DNA of 56,272 bases, taken from Acanthopleuribacter pedis. Its GTDB lineage: Bacteria > Acidobacteriota > Holophagae > Acanthopleuribacterales > Acanthopleuribacteraceae. How positions within the stretch are numbered: the first letter of the stretch is position 1; the number at the start of each line of letters is the position of its first letter. Under the pieces are notes generated by a model that saw only the letters and a program-made list of their open reading frames with translations, made no database searches and was not told the origin of the DNA. The stretch is taken from positions 1 to 56,272 of the forward strand of contig NZ_JAFREP010000048.1 of assembly GCF_017377855.1 (NCBI RefSeq), written 5' to 3'. Shown here in pieces: positions 35,680 to 43,991 of the stretch. Made by a program: the position numbers and the translations under genes.

Positions 35680-36942
35680 CTAGGTTTCATGGTCGAGTGA
35701 TTCGTCCAGGTGGCCGAGCTGCGGCAGCATGACCACAATCAGAACCACCAAACTCAGCGCCAAGCCGACCAAACTCCAGTTGGCTGGAATATCGAGTTTC
35801 GTGAGCGCCGTCCAAACCAGGCCTGAGCCGACGATGCCGATGTAATTGCAGAAGTTAATCGCACCGAGGATTTCACCTTTTTCACCCAGCGGCGGTTTGG
35901 CCTGCATGTACGCCGCCATCGGGACGTAGTACAAACCGGAGCCGATACCCGCCAGGAGGAGCGAGGTGTAAATCATGCCCATCGGCATGCTGGTGAAATA
36001 CAGCAGACCCTCGCCGACGGCGACACAGACACCGCCGAGGATGATCGTGCGTTTGCTGCCCAGTTTCTTTTCGATCAGGGAGCAGAGCAGGCAACCCAAC
36101 ATAATGCCGGCCGACAGTGCCGCGAGAAGGAACGAGGTACTGCGTTCGTCGAGACCGAGCAAGCGGGTGCCGTAGTTGTTAATTGCTTGGGTGACGATGC
36201 CGCCGGAGAACCAGAAAAACGAGGCGGCGATGACCGTGTCGAGCAGGGGTTTGTCGTGCCAAATCTTTTTGAGGCTGCGGCCCATGTTGCCGAAGGGGTT
36301 GATGCCGAACGGGATGTCGGGTCGGTTGGCCTGGCGCGGTTTAATTTGGTAGACCGTAAGGATGCCCAGGATGGAGATGCCCATGCAAATGACACCGGCC
36401 CACCACAGTTGACCCTTGAGGCTGTCGGTGAGAATGCCCGCGAAGGCCATGCCGAGGATGATCGCCAGGAAGGTCGTCATTTGGACAATGCCGTTGGCTT
36501 TCACCAGCAGGCTGGTTTGCACGATTTCGGGGATGGCGCCGTATTTGGCCGGGCCGAAGAAGGTGGATTGGGTTCCCATCAAAAACAGGGTGAAGAGCAG
36601 GAGTTCCCAGCTTTGCAGGTAGAACCCGAGGGCGCCCAGCCCCATGATCACCCATTCGCCGACCTTGGAGGCGCGCATCACCGTGGTTTTGGAGAAGCGT
36701 TCGGAGACCAAACCCGCCATGCCGCTGAACAAAAGGAAGGGCACGGAGAAGATGACCATCACCACGCCTTGTTTGTCGTCGGCGGAAATGCTGAGTGCCA
36801 TGAACAACATCATTTGTTTGAAGACGTTGTCGTTAAAGGCACCCAGGTATTGGGTCAGCGTGAAGGCGATAAACGAGATGTTGCCGAGTTTGTCCGCGGG
36901 CTGGGCGGTTGGGGCCGTGTTGCGCAAGGGAAACTCCTTCAC
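35680..36942 (-). CDS. MFS transporter, LplT-like
   Basis: The 420-aa inner-membrane carrier has about 12 hydrophobic helices. It starts with the ISFIAFTLTQYLGAFNDNVF pattern found in LplT-type lysophospholipid transporters and in the MFS part of their acyltransferase fusions. Substrate specificity is inferred only from this N-terminal likeness. The acyltransferase partner (Aas) is not fused or adjacent. The start is GTG 36942 with only a weak ribosome site. It lies 40 bases downstream of panC on the same strand, so the two are probably co-transcribed. A copy of the GCTAAAATC repeat arm overlaps its 3' end. Confidence 0.85.
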   Translation of the reverse strand: MKEFPLRNTAPTAQPADKLGNISFIAFTLTQYLGAFNDNVFKQMMLFMALSISADDKQGVVMVIFSVPFLLFSGMAGLVSERFSKTTVMRASKVGEWVIMGLGALGFYLQSWELLLFTLFLMGTQSTFFGPAKYGAIPEIVQTSLLVKANGIVQMTTFLAIILGMAFAGILTDSLKGQLWWAGVICMGISILGILTVYQIKPRQANRPDIPFGINPFGNMGRSLKKIWHDKPLLDTVIAASFFWFSGGIVTQAINNYGTRLLGLDERSTSFLLAALSAGIMLGCLLCSLIEKKLGSKRTIILGGVCVAVGEGLLYFTSMPMGMIYTSLLLAGIGSGLYYVPMAAYMQAKPPLGEKGEILGAINFCNYIGIVGSGLVWTALTKLDIPANWSLVGLALSLVVLIVVMLPQLGHLDESLDHET

Positions 36943-36982
36943 GAAGGGATTGTTGGGGTGAACGCGCTTGGAAAAAAGGGGT

Positions 36983-37825
36983 TTAGCCGACGGCCGCGTT
37001 ATCGATCAGGCGAATGCCGCGCAACCATGCGCCGAGGAACAAGCGGGTGTCCGCCTCGAGTTGGGTCACCTCGTTAAGGAATTCGGGTTCGCGGAACGCC
37101 AGGTAGTCCAGTTCCAAACCTTGCGGCCAAGCCTCGGTTAATTGGGTTTTGAGGGCTGTTGCATCGCGTTCGCCCGCCGCGAACGCAGCCTTTGCTGCTT
37201 GCAAGGTGCGGTACAGCGTGCGGGCTATGTCGCGATCCGCCGGCTTGAGGTAGCGGTTGCGGCTGCTCATAGCCAGACCGTCGTCCTCGCGGACCGTGGC
37301 GCAGCCGACCACGTCGACGTTGAGGTAAAAGTCGGCCACCATGCGGCGGATAATCGCCAGTTGTTGAAAATCTTTTTCGCCAAAGTAGGTTTGGTGCGGG
37401 CGCACCAGGTTGAGCAGCTTGAGGACCACCGTACAGATGCCCGGGAAGAATTGCGGCCGGCTGACCCCACACAGTTTGGCGGCCAAGTCGCCCGGCAAGA
37501 CGCTGGTTTGTGCCTCGGCGGGGTAGAGATCGGCGACGTCCGGGTACCAGACCAGGTCGCCGCCCGCCGCCGTGGCCAGTTCGAAATCGCGGTCGTTGTC
37601 GCGCGGGTACGTGTCGAAATCCTCGTTGGGTCCGAATTGGGCGGGATTCACAAACACCGAAACCACCGTGAAGTTGCCGTCGTTGCGGGACGCTTCGACC
37701 AGGGCTTGATGGCCGCGGTGCAGGCTGCCCATCGTTGGCACAAAACCGATGGTGTTGCCCTCGCGACGTTGGTGTTCGAGGATTTGGATCATTTCATAAG
37801 GATGGCCGTCGATGCGTTGGCTCAT
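36983..37825 (-). CDS. panC: Pantothenate synthetase
   Basis: The 280-aa cytoplasmic enzyme joins pantoate and beta-alanine with ATP to make pantothenate. Motifs: FVPTMGSLHRGH with the HIGH-like nucleotide motif, VSVFVNPAQFGPNEDFDTYPR, YFGEKDFQQL, and LAMSSRNRYL with the KMSKS-like region. The ATG at 37825 has AGGAG seven bases upstream; the frame runs 38 codons further upstream without family similarity. panB lies upstream on the same strand, but a terminator lies between them, so panC probably has its own promoter in 37826-38010. The MFS gene follows. Confidence 0.95.
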   Translation of the reverse strand: MSQRIDGHPYEMIQILEHQRREGNTIGFVPTMGSLHRGHQALVEASRNDGNFTVVSVFVNPAQFGPNEDFDTYPRDNDRDFELATAAGGDLVWYPDVADLYPAEAQTSVLPGDLAAKLCGVSRPQFFPGICTVVLKLLNLVRPHQTYFGEKDFQQLAIIRRMVADFYLNVDVVGCATVREDDGLAMSSRNRYLKPADRDIARTLYRTLQAAKAAFAAGERDATALKTQLTEAWPQGLELDYLAFREPEFLNEVTQLEADTRLFLGAWLRGIRLIDNAAVG

Positions 37826-38012
37826 GATGTGCTCCTTTGGCGGGGGTCGGGAAACCGTACCCACAACGCGGGCCGCGCCCATCGGCGAGGCGACGGCGAA
37901 GCAAGCATGATTGGGTACCCTTGAGACATGCGCCATCATGGCACATTTTGGGTAAGGTTACCGAAAGAAGTGCGTCAGGGCGCATCAGGTTAACCCCGGC
38001 GTATTATGAAAA

Positions 38013-38040
38013 AAGCCGTTGGGGGCGATCCCAACGGCTT
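38013..38040 (-). terminator. Intrinsic terminator between panB and panC
   Basis: AAGCCGTTGGG / CCCAACGGCTT is an 11-bp stem; on the minus strand it is followed by a TTTTTT run. It lies about 30 bases after the panB stop and upstream of panC. Confidence 0.88.
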
Positions 38041-38071
38041 CGGAAAAAGGTGTTACGAGAAAAGAGGGCGG

Positions 38072-38974
38072 TTAGCCGACTTTGGCGGTGAGGCTTAAGT
38101 CGCCGCCGTAAAGCTGGATGTTGTCGGCCTTCTTGCTTGGCTTGAACGATTCCTTGAGGGTGGGGAAGGCGCCGTCGTGAACCGCTTCGATGAAGGCGGC
38201 AAGGCCGTCGCCGCCCGTTGCCGAGAGGTCGGCGAATTGGCGGACGAACTTGGGGGTACGCCCGAAGCTCATGCCCAGCAGATCGTGGGTGACCAAGACT
38301 TGGCCGCTACAGGCCGGACCGGCACCGATCCCGATGGTGGGAATGTCGAGTTTGCCGGTAATCTCCTCGGCCAGGTCGTAGGGGATGCATTCGAGGACCA
38401 GGGCGAACACGCCCGCGTCTTGCAAGGCGAGTGCATCGTCGACCGCGCGCTGCCATGACTTAAAATCTTTCCCTTGGACTTTGAAGCCGCCCAGCGCGTT
38501 GACCGATTGCGGGGTCAAACCAATGTGGCCCATAACGGGGATTTCGGCGTCTAAAATCGCCTCGATCATGGGGATGCGTTTGCGGCCACCTTCCAGCTTG
38601 ACCGCGTCGGCACGGCCTTCGGTGATGATGCGGCCCGCGTTGCGCACCGTTTCTTCGCGGCTGATATGGTAGCTGAGGTAAGGCATGTCGCCGACGACCA
38701 GGGCCTGTTGACGGCCGCGGTTGACGGCGCGACAGTGGTAGACCATTTCGTCGACCGTCACTTCCAGCGTATCTTCTTTTCCCTGAACGACCATGCCGAG
38801 GGAGTCGCCGACCAGGATCATGTCGGTCCCGGCGCGGTCGACCAATTGGGCCGTCCAGTAGTCGTAAGCGGTAAGCATCGTGAGTTTTTCTCGCGACGCA
38901 ACAATCCCTGGCACCGTCTTTTTGCGGACAGGGGGCTTCTTGGAGTTGGTTGACTCCTGCAAAGGTGAACTCAT
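38072..38974 (-). CDS. panB: 3-methyl-2-oxobutanoate hydroxymethyltransferase
   Basis: The 300-aa enzyme of the first pantothenate step transfers a hydroxymethyl group from methylene-tetrahydrofolate to 2-oxoisovalerate, giving ketopantoate. Family motifs: LTMLTAYDYWTAQLVDRAG, ILVGDSLGMVVQGKEDTLEV with metal-binding aspartates, DAVKLEGG, GHIGLTPQSVNALGGFKVQG, and GIGAGPACSGQVLVTHDLLG. The length is slightly above the usual 265-280 because of a lysine-rich N-terminal extension of about 20 residues. An AGGAG site precedes the ATG. The panD and panE genes are not in the window. Confidence 0.95.
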   Translation of the reverse strand: MSSPLQESTNSKKPPVRKKTVPGIVASREKLTMLTAYDYWTAQLVDRAGTDMILVGDSLGMVVQGKEDTLEVTVDEMVYHCRAVNRGRQQALVVGDMPYLSYHISREETVRNAGRIITEGRADAVKLEGGRKRIPMIEAILDAEIPVMGHIGLTPQSVNALGGFKVQGKDFKSWQRAVDDALALQDAGVFALVLECIPYDLAEEITGKLDIPTIGIGAGPACSGQVLVTHDLLGMSFGRTPKFVRQFADLSATGGDGLAAFIEAVHDGAFPTLKESFKPSKKADNIQLYGGDLSLTAKVG

Positions 38975-39239
38975 GTGTGTGTCTCCTACTACAAGCCCGT
39001 TTGGGGTCTCGTGTATCCATCCTGAGGGCGTCGTGTCATCCGCGGGGAGGATGTGAACCCGCGGGGAAAGCGACGGACAAGCGCAGGGAAATCAAAAACA
39101 GACCTGACCGCCCCGAGGATCGGGGTCGTTTCGGTAAATAGGTTCCATGCGCGAGGAGAGAGTATAGCACAGACCTGAAGCATAATTCAGGCAAGGATCA
39201 AAAAGGGCCGGGCTCGGAAAAGGAAAAAGAAGATAGTGG
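38975..39239. other. Upstream region of panB, no gene seen
   Basis: About 265 bases lie between panB and the first repeats of element 2. They must hold the panB promoter. No ORF of quality is present. Confidence 0.4.
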
Positions 39240-39249
39240 TAGAGGGGAC

Positions 39250-39360
39250 AGGAGAATGAAAAAGGAAACGGGGGTGATGAAAACGGGAAACGGGGATGAT
39301 GGGGTGGTTGTTCCCGCGTGTGCTGAAAACGGGAAACGGGGGTGATGGGGTGTTTTTCCC
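39250..39360. repeat. Tandem array left of arm beta, about 55-bp unit
   Basis: Roughly two units share AAAACGGGAAACGGGG(A/G)TGATGGGGTG, then TTCCCGCGTGTGCTGAA. The GCGTGTGCTGAA of the unit is repeated as the start of the terminal hairpin of arm beta at 39361. The upstream part is more diverged. Confidence 0.65.
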
Positions 39361-39744
39361 GCGTGTGCTGAAGGTACACGCACACCGCCATGTGGGGCCC
39401 ACCATTTTTTTAAACGTTCGCCGAAGGCGGACTTCAACCCGTTGCCCTGAAAGGGCTAGCTATGGCAGCCCAGGGTCGGGCCCTTTGAAAAAGGGGCCTA
39501 CCCTGGGTCATTGGGGTTCCCGAAATGCAGGCGCTGTAAGTGCCGGCCTCAGTGCCAACGCCAGTCCCTTCAGGACTGGGTGGGCGGTGAATCGGGGCGT
39601 CCTAGGGTGGCAGTCGCTTCGCTCCCTTACCCCAGGCTGTCATAGATAACCCTTTCAGGGTAGCCGGCAGTGGTTCGGCTTCGCCTCACATTCAAATAAA
39701 GCATGGCCCAGGGATCGGGGTGTGCGTGTCCCTACAGGACACGC

Positions 39745-40064
39745 GTGGTCGAGCTCGTCCCGAGCCGGAGAAATGCGTGGTCGAGCTCGTCCCGAGCCGG
39801 AGAAATGCGTGGTCGAGCCCGTCCCGAGCCGGGGAAACGCGTGGTCGAGCCCGTTCCGAGCCGGAGAAATGCGTGGTCGAGCTCGTCCCGAGCCGGAGAA
39901 ATGCGTGGTCGAGCTCGTCCCGAGCCGGGGAAACGCGTGGTCGAGCCCGTCCCGAGCCGGAGAAATGCGTGGTCGAGCTCGTCCCGAGCCGGAGAAATGC
40001 ATGGTCGAGCCCGTCCCGAGTCGGGGAAACGCGTGCCCGGGCTGGTCCCGAACCGGCAAAAGGC
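39745..40064. repeat. Tandem array, 32-bp unit, ten copies with a three-unit (96-bp) higher-order pattern
   Basis: Units begin GTGGTCGAGC every 32 bases from 39745. Variants ending GGGGAAACGC occur at units 3, 6 and 9, and the AGCCCG..GGAGAAATGC variant at units 4 and 7, giving a 96-bp super-period. The last unit is diverged. Each unit can form a small GAGC..GCTC-type hairpin. The array abuts the terminal hairpin of arm alpha. Confidence 0.88.
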
Positions 40065-40120
40065 ATAGCGGAGCCTGTCCCGAAAGCATGCCAACCAGGC
40101 AGGTCCCCATCCAGCCTATC

Positions 40121-40762
40121 CTAGCCGGGGATTTGCGGCGTGAAGTAGGTAACCCCGCGCAGGGTTTTTTTGAAATATTCTAAGAGGTCGTTGATCGCCG
40201 CGCGGTCCTTGGAAAAGTTGACGTGGTTTGCATTAATAATGATTAGTGGCGAGGCTTCGTAATGGAAGAAAAAGCGATTGTACGCTTCGACCACGTTCTC
40301 GATGTACTCCGGCGAGATGTTGAACTGCTTGATCTCTTTGCGCTTGCGCAGGTTCTCCAACACTTTCTCGGGCGACATCTGCAGGTAGACCACCAGGTCG
40401 GGGGCGACCTGATCCGCCGTAAGCATCGGGTACAACTTTTCGTACAGCGCCAACTCGCTGTCGCTCAAGTTCTGGTAGGCGTAGATGCGGTCCTTTTCAA
40501 TAATGAAATCAGTGACGATGGTTTGCCGGAACAGGTTGGGTTGACGCAAACCCTGAAGTAACTGGAACCGGTTGAGCAGGAAAAAAAGCTGGGCTTGGAA
40601 GGCGGCGCCGTTGCGGTTTTTGTAAAAGTCCCACAAAAAGGGATTTTCGACGAGGTCCGGCGTCAGTTCGGCCTCCAATTCTTTGGCGACCAGCCGGGCC
40701 AAGCTCCGTTTCTCACAGCCGAGCGGGCCTTCAAATGCAATGTAGGAGTAAGGCGAAGCCAT
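40121..40762 (-). CDS. Deoxynucleoside-kinase-like protein with degenerate P-loop
   Basis: The 213-aa protein has the fold of bacterial deoxyadenosine/deoxyguanosine kinases: YIAFEGPLG at the N-terminus, YKNRNGAAFQAQLFFLLNRF helix, VTDFIIEKDRIYAYQNL, and VVYLQMSPEKVLENLRKRKE. The Walker A, normally GxxGxGK[ST][TS], reads GPLGCEKRS (12-20): a glutamate replaces the third glycine and an arginine the first Thr/Ser, although K18 and S20 remain. Nucleotide binding may be altered or lost, or rescued structurally. The ATG has GGGAAGG seven bases upstream. It stands alone, ending close to the 32-bp array. Confidence 0.82.
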   Translation of the reverse strand: MASPYSYIAFEGPLGCEKRSLARLVAKELEAELTPDLVENPFLWDFYKNRNGAAFQAQLFFLLNRFQLLQGLRQPNLFRQTIVTDFIIEKDRIYAYQNLSDSELALYEKLYPMLTADQVAPDLVVYLQMSPEKVLENLRKRKEIKQFNISPEYIENVVEAYNRFFFHYEASPLIIINANHVNFSKDRAAINDLLEYFKKTLRGVTYFTPQIPG

Positions 40763-41368
40763 GGACCTTCCCTGATGGTGATGTGGAGCCCGTCACGGGG
40801 CGGGACGGCCTGATGCGCGACCCCGGCCGGCGCACACGCCCGACTTGGTTCCGTCTTGCCGTTGATCACGTTCATTCCAGGCCCAAACTATATCACCGAA
40901 GCAGGCTGTGCTCAAACCCAACTCAACGCGGGTTTCGGCCCGACGTCGACCCCGCCGCCTTTTTGAGGTATCATGCTCGCGCTGGGTTTGTTGGCGGGAA
41001 GGCTGGGTTGCCGCGACACACTTTCAACAGAATTGCACGCGCTTTACCGGTCACTCTGGTATATAGTAATAGCGGGTCAGTCTGCTGTCTGCTTTGTGTG
41101 CTTGCTCGTTCGACCCCTTCGGGTTGAATCCCCTGAGTTGCGCAAGGGTTGCCTTTCCTTCAGTCGCTAGCGCCGTTCGTCGGCGCCCTCCGTGACGAGC
41201 AGAACCTTCTGATCATGACCAACCGACCCGCGGAAGCTGTTTCTCCCCCGAAACTGTTTCCGACCATAATCAATTGTTGAGGCGCTAACCGACAAACCGA
41301 GCCTTTACCGCTTGTTTTGTCTTCCCGCTGTGTCGGAGACAGTGCCGTGAGTCTGGAGCTAAGTAAAC
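40763..41368. other. Long region upstream of the S1 gene, no gene seen
   Basis: About 600 bases lie between the divergent kinase-like gene and the S1-domain gene. The stretch includes a TCGACCCC TTCG GGGTTGA-type hairpin near 41109-41127 and other GC-rich hairpins (for example GCGCCGTTCGTCGGCGC near 41170). A long 5' leader of the S1 transcript is plausible. No ORF with a ribosome site was found. Confidence 0.45.
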
Positions 41369-42763
41369 ATGGAAGAGCAACAAGAACCCAGTTTTGAACA
41401 ACTTTTAAACGAATCTCAGGCCAACGAAGTCAAGTATGTTCAGCCTGGCCAAAAATTGACGGGTACCGTGGTGATGGTGTCCAAAGGTGTCGCTTATGTC
41501 GACATCGGCATGCGCACCGAAGCACAACTCACCATCGATGAAGAAGACGAGCGTTCGAGCGCCCTCCAAGAAGGCGCGCAAGTCGAGGTGTTCGTCGTCA
41601 AAAACAAGCAGCCGATCATCCTGAGTTTGGATCCCGTGATGGGGTTCGGCGACACCAGCAAAATCGCCGCGGCTTACGAAAAAGGTCAACCCGTTGAGGG
41701 GAAAGTCCAAGCCGCCATCAAAGGCGGGTTTGAGATTAACGTTGACGGCGTGCGTTGTTTCTGTCCCATCTCCCAGCTTGGTTTCCGCAACGAAGAAGAT
41801 CGCGCCGCCGCGTTGGGTCAAACCTTTCCCTTCAAAGTCATCGAATTTGAAGCTGCCGGCGACAACGTCGTTCTTTCCCGCCGTGCATTGCTTGAAGAAG
41901 AACGCCAGAAGAAGATGGCCGCAACCCGCGAGAAGTTGCAGCCCGGCGCCGTATTGTCCGGCAAAGTTCGCGACATTCAATCCTTCGGTGCTTTTGTCGA
42001 TCTCGGCGGCTTGACCGGTTTGGTTCACATCAGCCAATTGGCGCACCACAATGTTCAGCGCGTTGAAGACGTTTTGAGCGTCGGCGAAGAAGTCGAAGTC
42101 AAATTGTTGGAAACCAAAATCGACAAAAACGGCAAAGAGCGCATTTCCCTTTCCATTAAAGCGCTTCTGCCCGACCCCTGGGACGAGCTGCCCTTCGAAA
42201 TGGGGCAAACCGTGACGGGCACCGTTGTTCGCAAAACCAACTTCGGCGTATTTTTTAACCTGGTCCCTGCCGTGGACGGTCTCTTGCCCATGCGCTTCAT
42301 GAAAAAAGCCGGCAAGAACATCGACATCGACAGCTTCCAAGATGGTGATCAAGTTGAGCTGGAACTGGTTGAGATCAACCTGCACGACCGCAAAATCGCC
42401 CTGGCGCTCCCCGGCTGGAACGAAGAAATTCGCTCAAGCCTCAAGCCCGGTGACGAGCTCAAGGCCGAGGTGATCAAGGTCATCCCCGCCGGCGTGTTGG
42501 TTCAGTGTCTCGAGGATCCCGCCCGCGGCTTGATTCCCAAGCGCACCATGAAACAGGGCGCGATGAAGAACATCCTTGAAGCATTCGCACCCGGTTCTCA
42601 GCACTTGGTTGTTTTGGAAGAAATCGATGATCGCGGCCGTTACACCTTCGTCCTCAAAGGTGATTCCACCTCCGTTGACGACGGCACGCTGGGCCAATTC
42701 CTGGGACAGGAAGAAAGTCTGAACAACAACCCCTTTGCGACCTACTTCTCGGATCGCAACTAA
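41369..42763 (+). CDS. S1 RNA-binding domain protein (ribosomal protein S1-like), five S1 repeats
   Basis: The 464-aa protein is built of five S1/OB repeats at about 26-95, 108-176, 194-266, 279-350 and 361-440. The third is the most canonical (GKVRDIQSFGAFVDLGGLTG then LVHISQL); the fifth is diverged. It could be the ribosomal S1, which helps mRNA load on the 30S subunit, or a second S1-like RNA-binding protein. Five repeats are fewer than the six in E. coli S1, and I see no fused HMBPP reductase or cytidylate kinase gene nearby. The ATG has GGAG ten bases upstream. It is followed by a lipoprotein gene after 165 bases. Confidence 0.88.
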   Translation: MEEQQEPSFEQLLNESQANEVKYVQPGQKLTGTVVMVSKGVAYVDIGMRTEAQLTIDEEDERSSALQEGAQVEVFVVKNKQPIILSLDPVMGFGDTSKIAAAYEKGQPVEGKVQAAIKGGFEINVDGVRCFCPISQLGFRNEEDRAAALGQTFPFKVIEFEAAGDNVVLSRRALLEEERQKKMAATREKLQPGAVLSGKVRDIQSFGAFVDLGGLTGLVHISQLAHHNVQRVEDVLSVGEEVEVKLLETKIDKNGKERISLSIKALLPDPWDELPFEMGQTVTGTVVRKTNFGVFFNLVPAVDGLLPMRFMKKAGKNIDIDSFQDGDQVELELVEINLHDRKIALALPGWNEEIRSSLKPGDELKAEVIKVIPAGVLVQCLEDPARGLIPKRTMKQGAMKNILEAFAPGSQHLVVLEEIDDRGRYTFVLKGDSTSVDDGTLGQFLGQEESLNNNPFATYFSDRN

Positions 42764-42928
42764 GGGTTTCCCCAAATCCCTGGACCGCGTCATCCCGGCG
42801 CGGTTCAGTTAACCCGCATCGCTCCCCAAGACTTCCGCCGCGGAACTTTTGGGGCGCATACGGACTGGGTTTTTGGTTTGTCCATACGCGCTTCCTCGGC
42901 CGGGTACTCATCGATAGGAGCGACGTTC

Positions 42929-43621
42929 GTGACATCTTTTTTCTCTTTTTTTTCCGGCCGGACCCTTGTTCGTATGGCCGCCGTTCTGTTTGCGGCTTTT
43001 TATTTCACCGGTTGTGTGCAAATCAACCTCACCATGAATCTGGCGCCCGATGGGTCCGGGGTCACCCAAATCCGTCTTGAAATGCTCGACCAGATGCACG
43101 ATATGTTGGAGAACATGGCCCGTCAGTCCGGCAAAGAAATGCCCTTGTTGGATGAGGATCGGCTCAACAATTACCTCGCCGACAACGCCGGTCAGTTGCG
43201 CAAGTACAGCAACACTGTCAAGGACGGCGTGCGCGTGATCGACGCCGTGGTGTTTGTCAAAGACGTTGCCGCCTTTATGGACGCCACCTCCAATGAGTTG
43301 ATGCGCCTTGAGCGCGATGGAAACAAAGCCCGTTGGCACCTGATGAACACCGAAATGTCCCAGGCCTTTGCCGCCATGGATGACGCGTTGCTCGCCAACC
43401 AAATGCAAATGATGCGCAGCTCCATGAGCGGGCTCAATGTGCAAATGCAAGTAACCGTGCCCCATATCGCCGATACCAACCTCCAGAAGGTCGGCAGCAC
43501 CACCGCGCGCTTCCTGCTCGATTTTGACAGCCAAATTGGCGAAAAAAGCGGGGACGAGGCGATTGCCGCCTTTCGTGCCTTGCTCGAGCCCAAATACGTC
43601 GATATCACCGGTCTCAAATAA
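42929..43621 (+). CDS. Predicted lipoprotein of unknown function
   Basis: The 230-aa protein starts at GTG 42929 with AGGAG eight bases upstream. The signal sequence ends in a lipobox-like FTGC with C29 as lipidation site. The mature part is helix-rich with many methionines (LDQMHDMLENMARQSGKEM, LLANQMQMMRSSMSG) and beta-rich ends, a layout similar to small exported proteins sometimes found near stress or envelope genes. I do not recognise a family. It precedes the DUF58 cluster, but a probable terminator lies between. Confidence 0.7.
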   Translation: MTSFFSFFSGRTLVRMAAVLFAAFYFTGCVQINLTMNLAPDGSGVTQIRLEMLDQMHDMLENMARQSGKEMPLLDEDRLNNYLADNAGQLRKYSNTVKDGVRVIDAVVFVKDVAAFMDATSNELMRLERDGNKARWHLMNTEMSQAFAAMDDALLANQMQMMRSSMSGLNVQMQVTVPHIADTNLQKVGSTTARFLLDFDSQIGEKSGDEAIAAFRALLEPKYVDITGLK

Positions 43622-43991
43622 CCAATCGTGAACGGCGGGTCGCGGCGGTGGTGGGTTCGTCCGACCCCGACCCGCCCGCCGACCGCGACTTTTTGGCGTG
43701 GTTTGTTGACCGGCCGGCGCGGTGCTTTTTGCCGCCCCAAACCCTTGTATTCCCGTTCTTTTTGGCGCCCGTGGATGTGGAAAGATGAATTTACTGTTAT
43801 AAATGATGAAACGAAATGGGCGCAACTCTCGCATAAATAGGGAAACTCTTTTCGGTACGCTTCCTGCTACTGGAAGACGGCCTCGGCGCAGAGCGACGCG
43901 TTGTGTTCGTGAAGACACCGCTTGGGTTTCCAGCGACAGCGCCTATTGTGTGACCATACAAACCGCCCCGCGGTTGGAGGAGTGAGCGGAC
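43622..43991. terminator. Probable terminator and promoter region between the lipoprotein gene and the DUF58 cluster
   Basis: GTCGCGG (43639-43645) pairs with CCGCGAC (43683-43689), with further inner pairing, and is followed by TTTTT. It is a plausible terminator for the lipoprotein gene. The remaining 300 bases must contain the promoter of the DUF58 cluster. No gene is seen in them. Confidence 0.55.

Larger units (their letters stand above)
39240..40064. repeat. Composite repeat element 2 (arm beta, arm alpha, two flanking arrays)
   Basis: Order on the plus strand: a degenerate tandem array (about 39250-39360), arm beta (39361-39548, plus), arm alpha (39558-39750, minus), and a 32-bp array (39745-40064). 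Reverse-complemented, this is the same order as element 1 (array, alpha, beta, array) but without the internal 31-bp array. Shared landmarks include ATTCAAATAAAGCATGG, the paired CCAGTCC..GGACTGG hairpin, and GGGCCCTTTGAAAAAGG. The terminal hairpins are GCGTGT/ACACGC at 39361-39381 and GCGTGTCC/GGACACGC at 39724-39744. All long ORFs here are repeat-driven. Confidence 0.82.

Noticed and set aside
39745..40064. CRISPR array
   Set aside because: Units are contiguous with no unique spacers, and no cas genes are present. The same holds for the arrays at 190, 597, 980 and 55919.
39655..40110. Overlapping open frames of 120-153 codons on both strands in the 32-bp array
   Set aside because: A 32-bp unit shifts frame each copy and gives an apparent 96-bp codon repeat in every frame. 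This is an array artefact.
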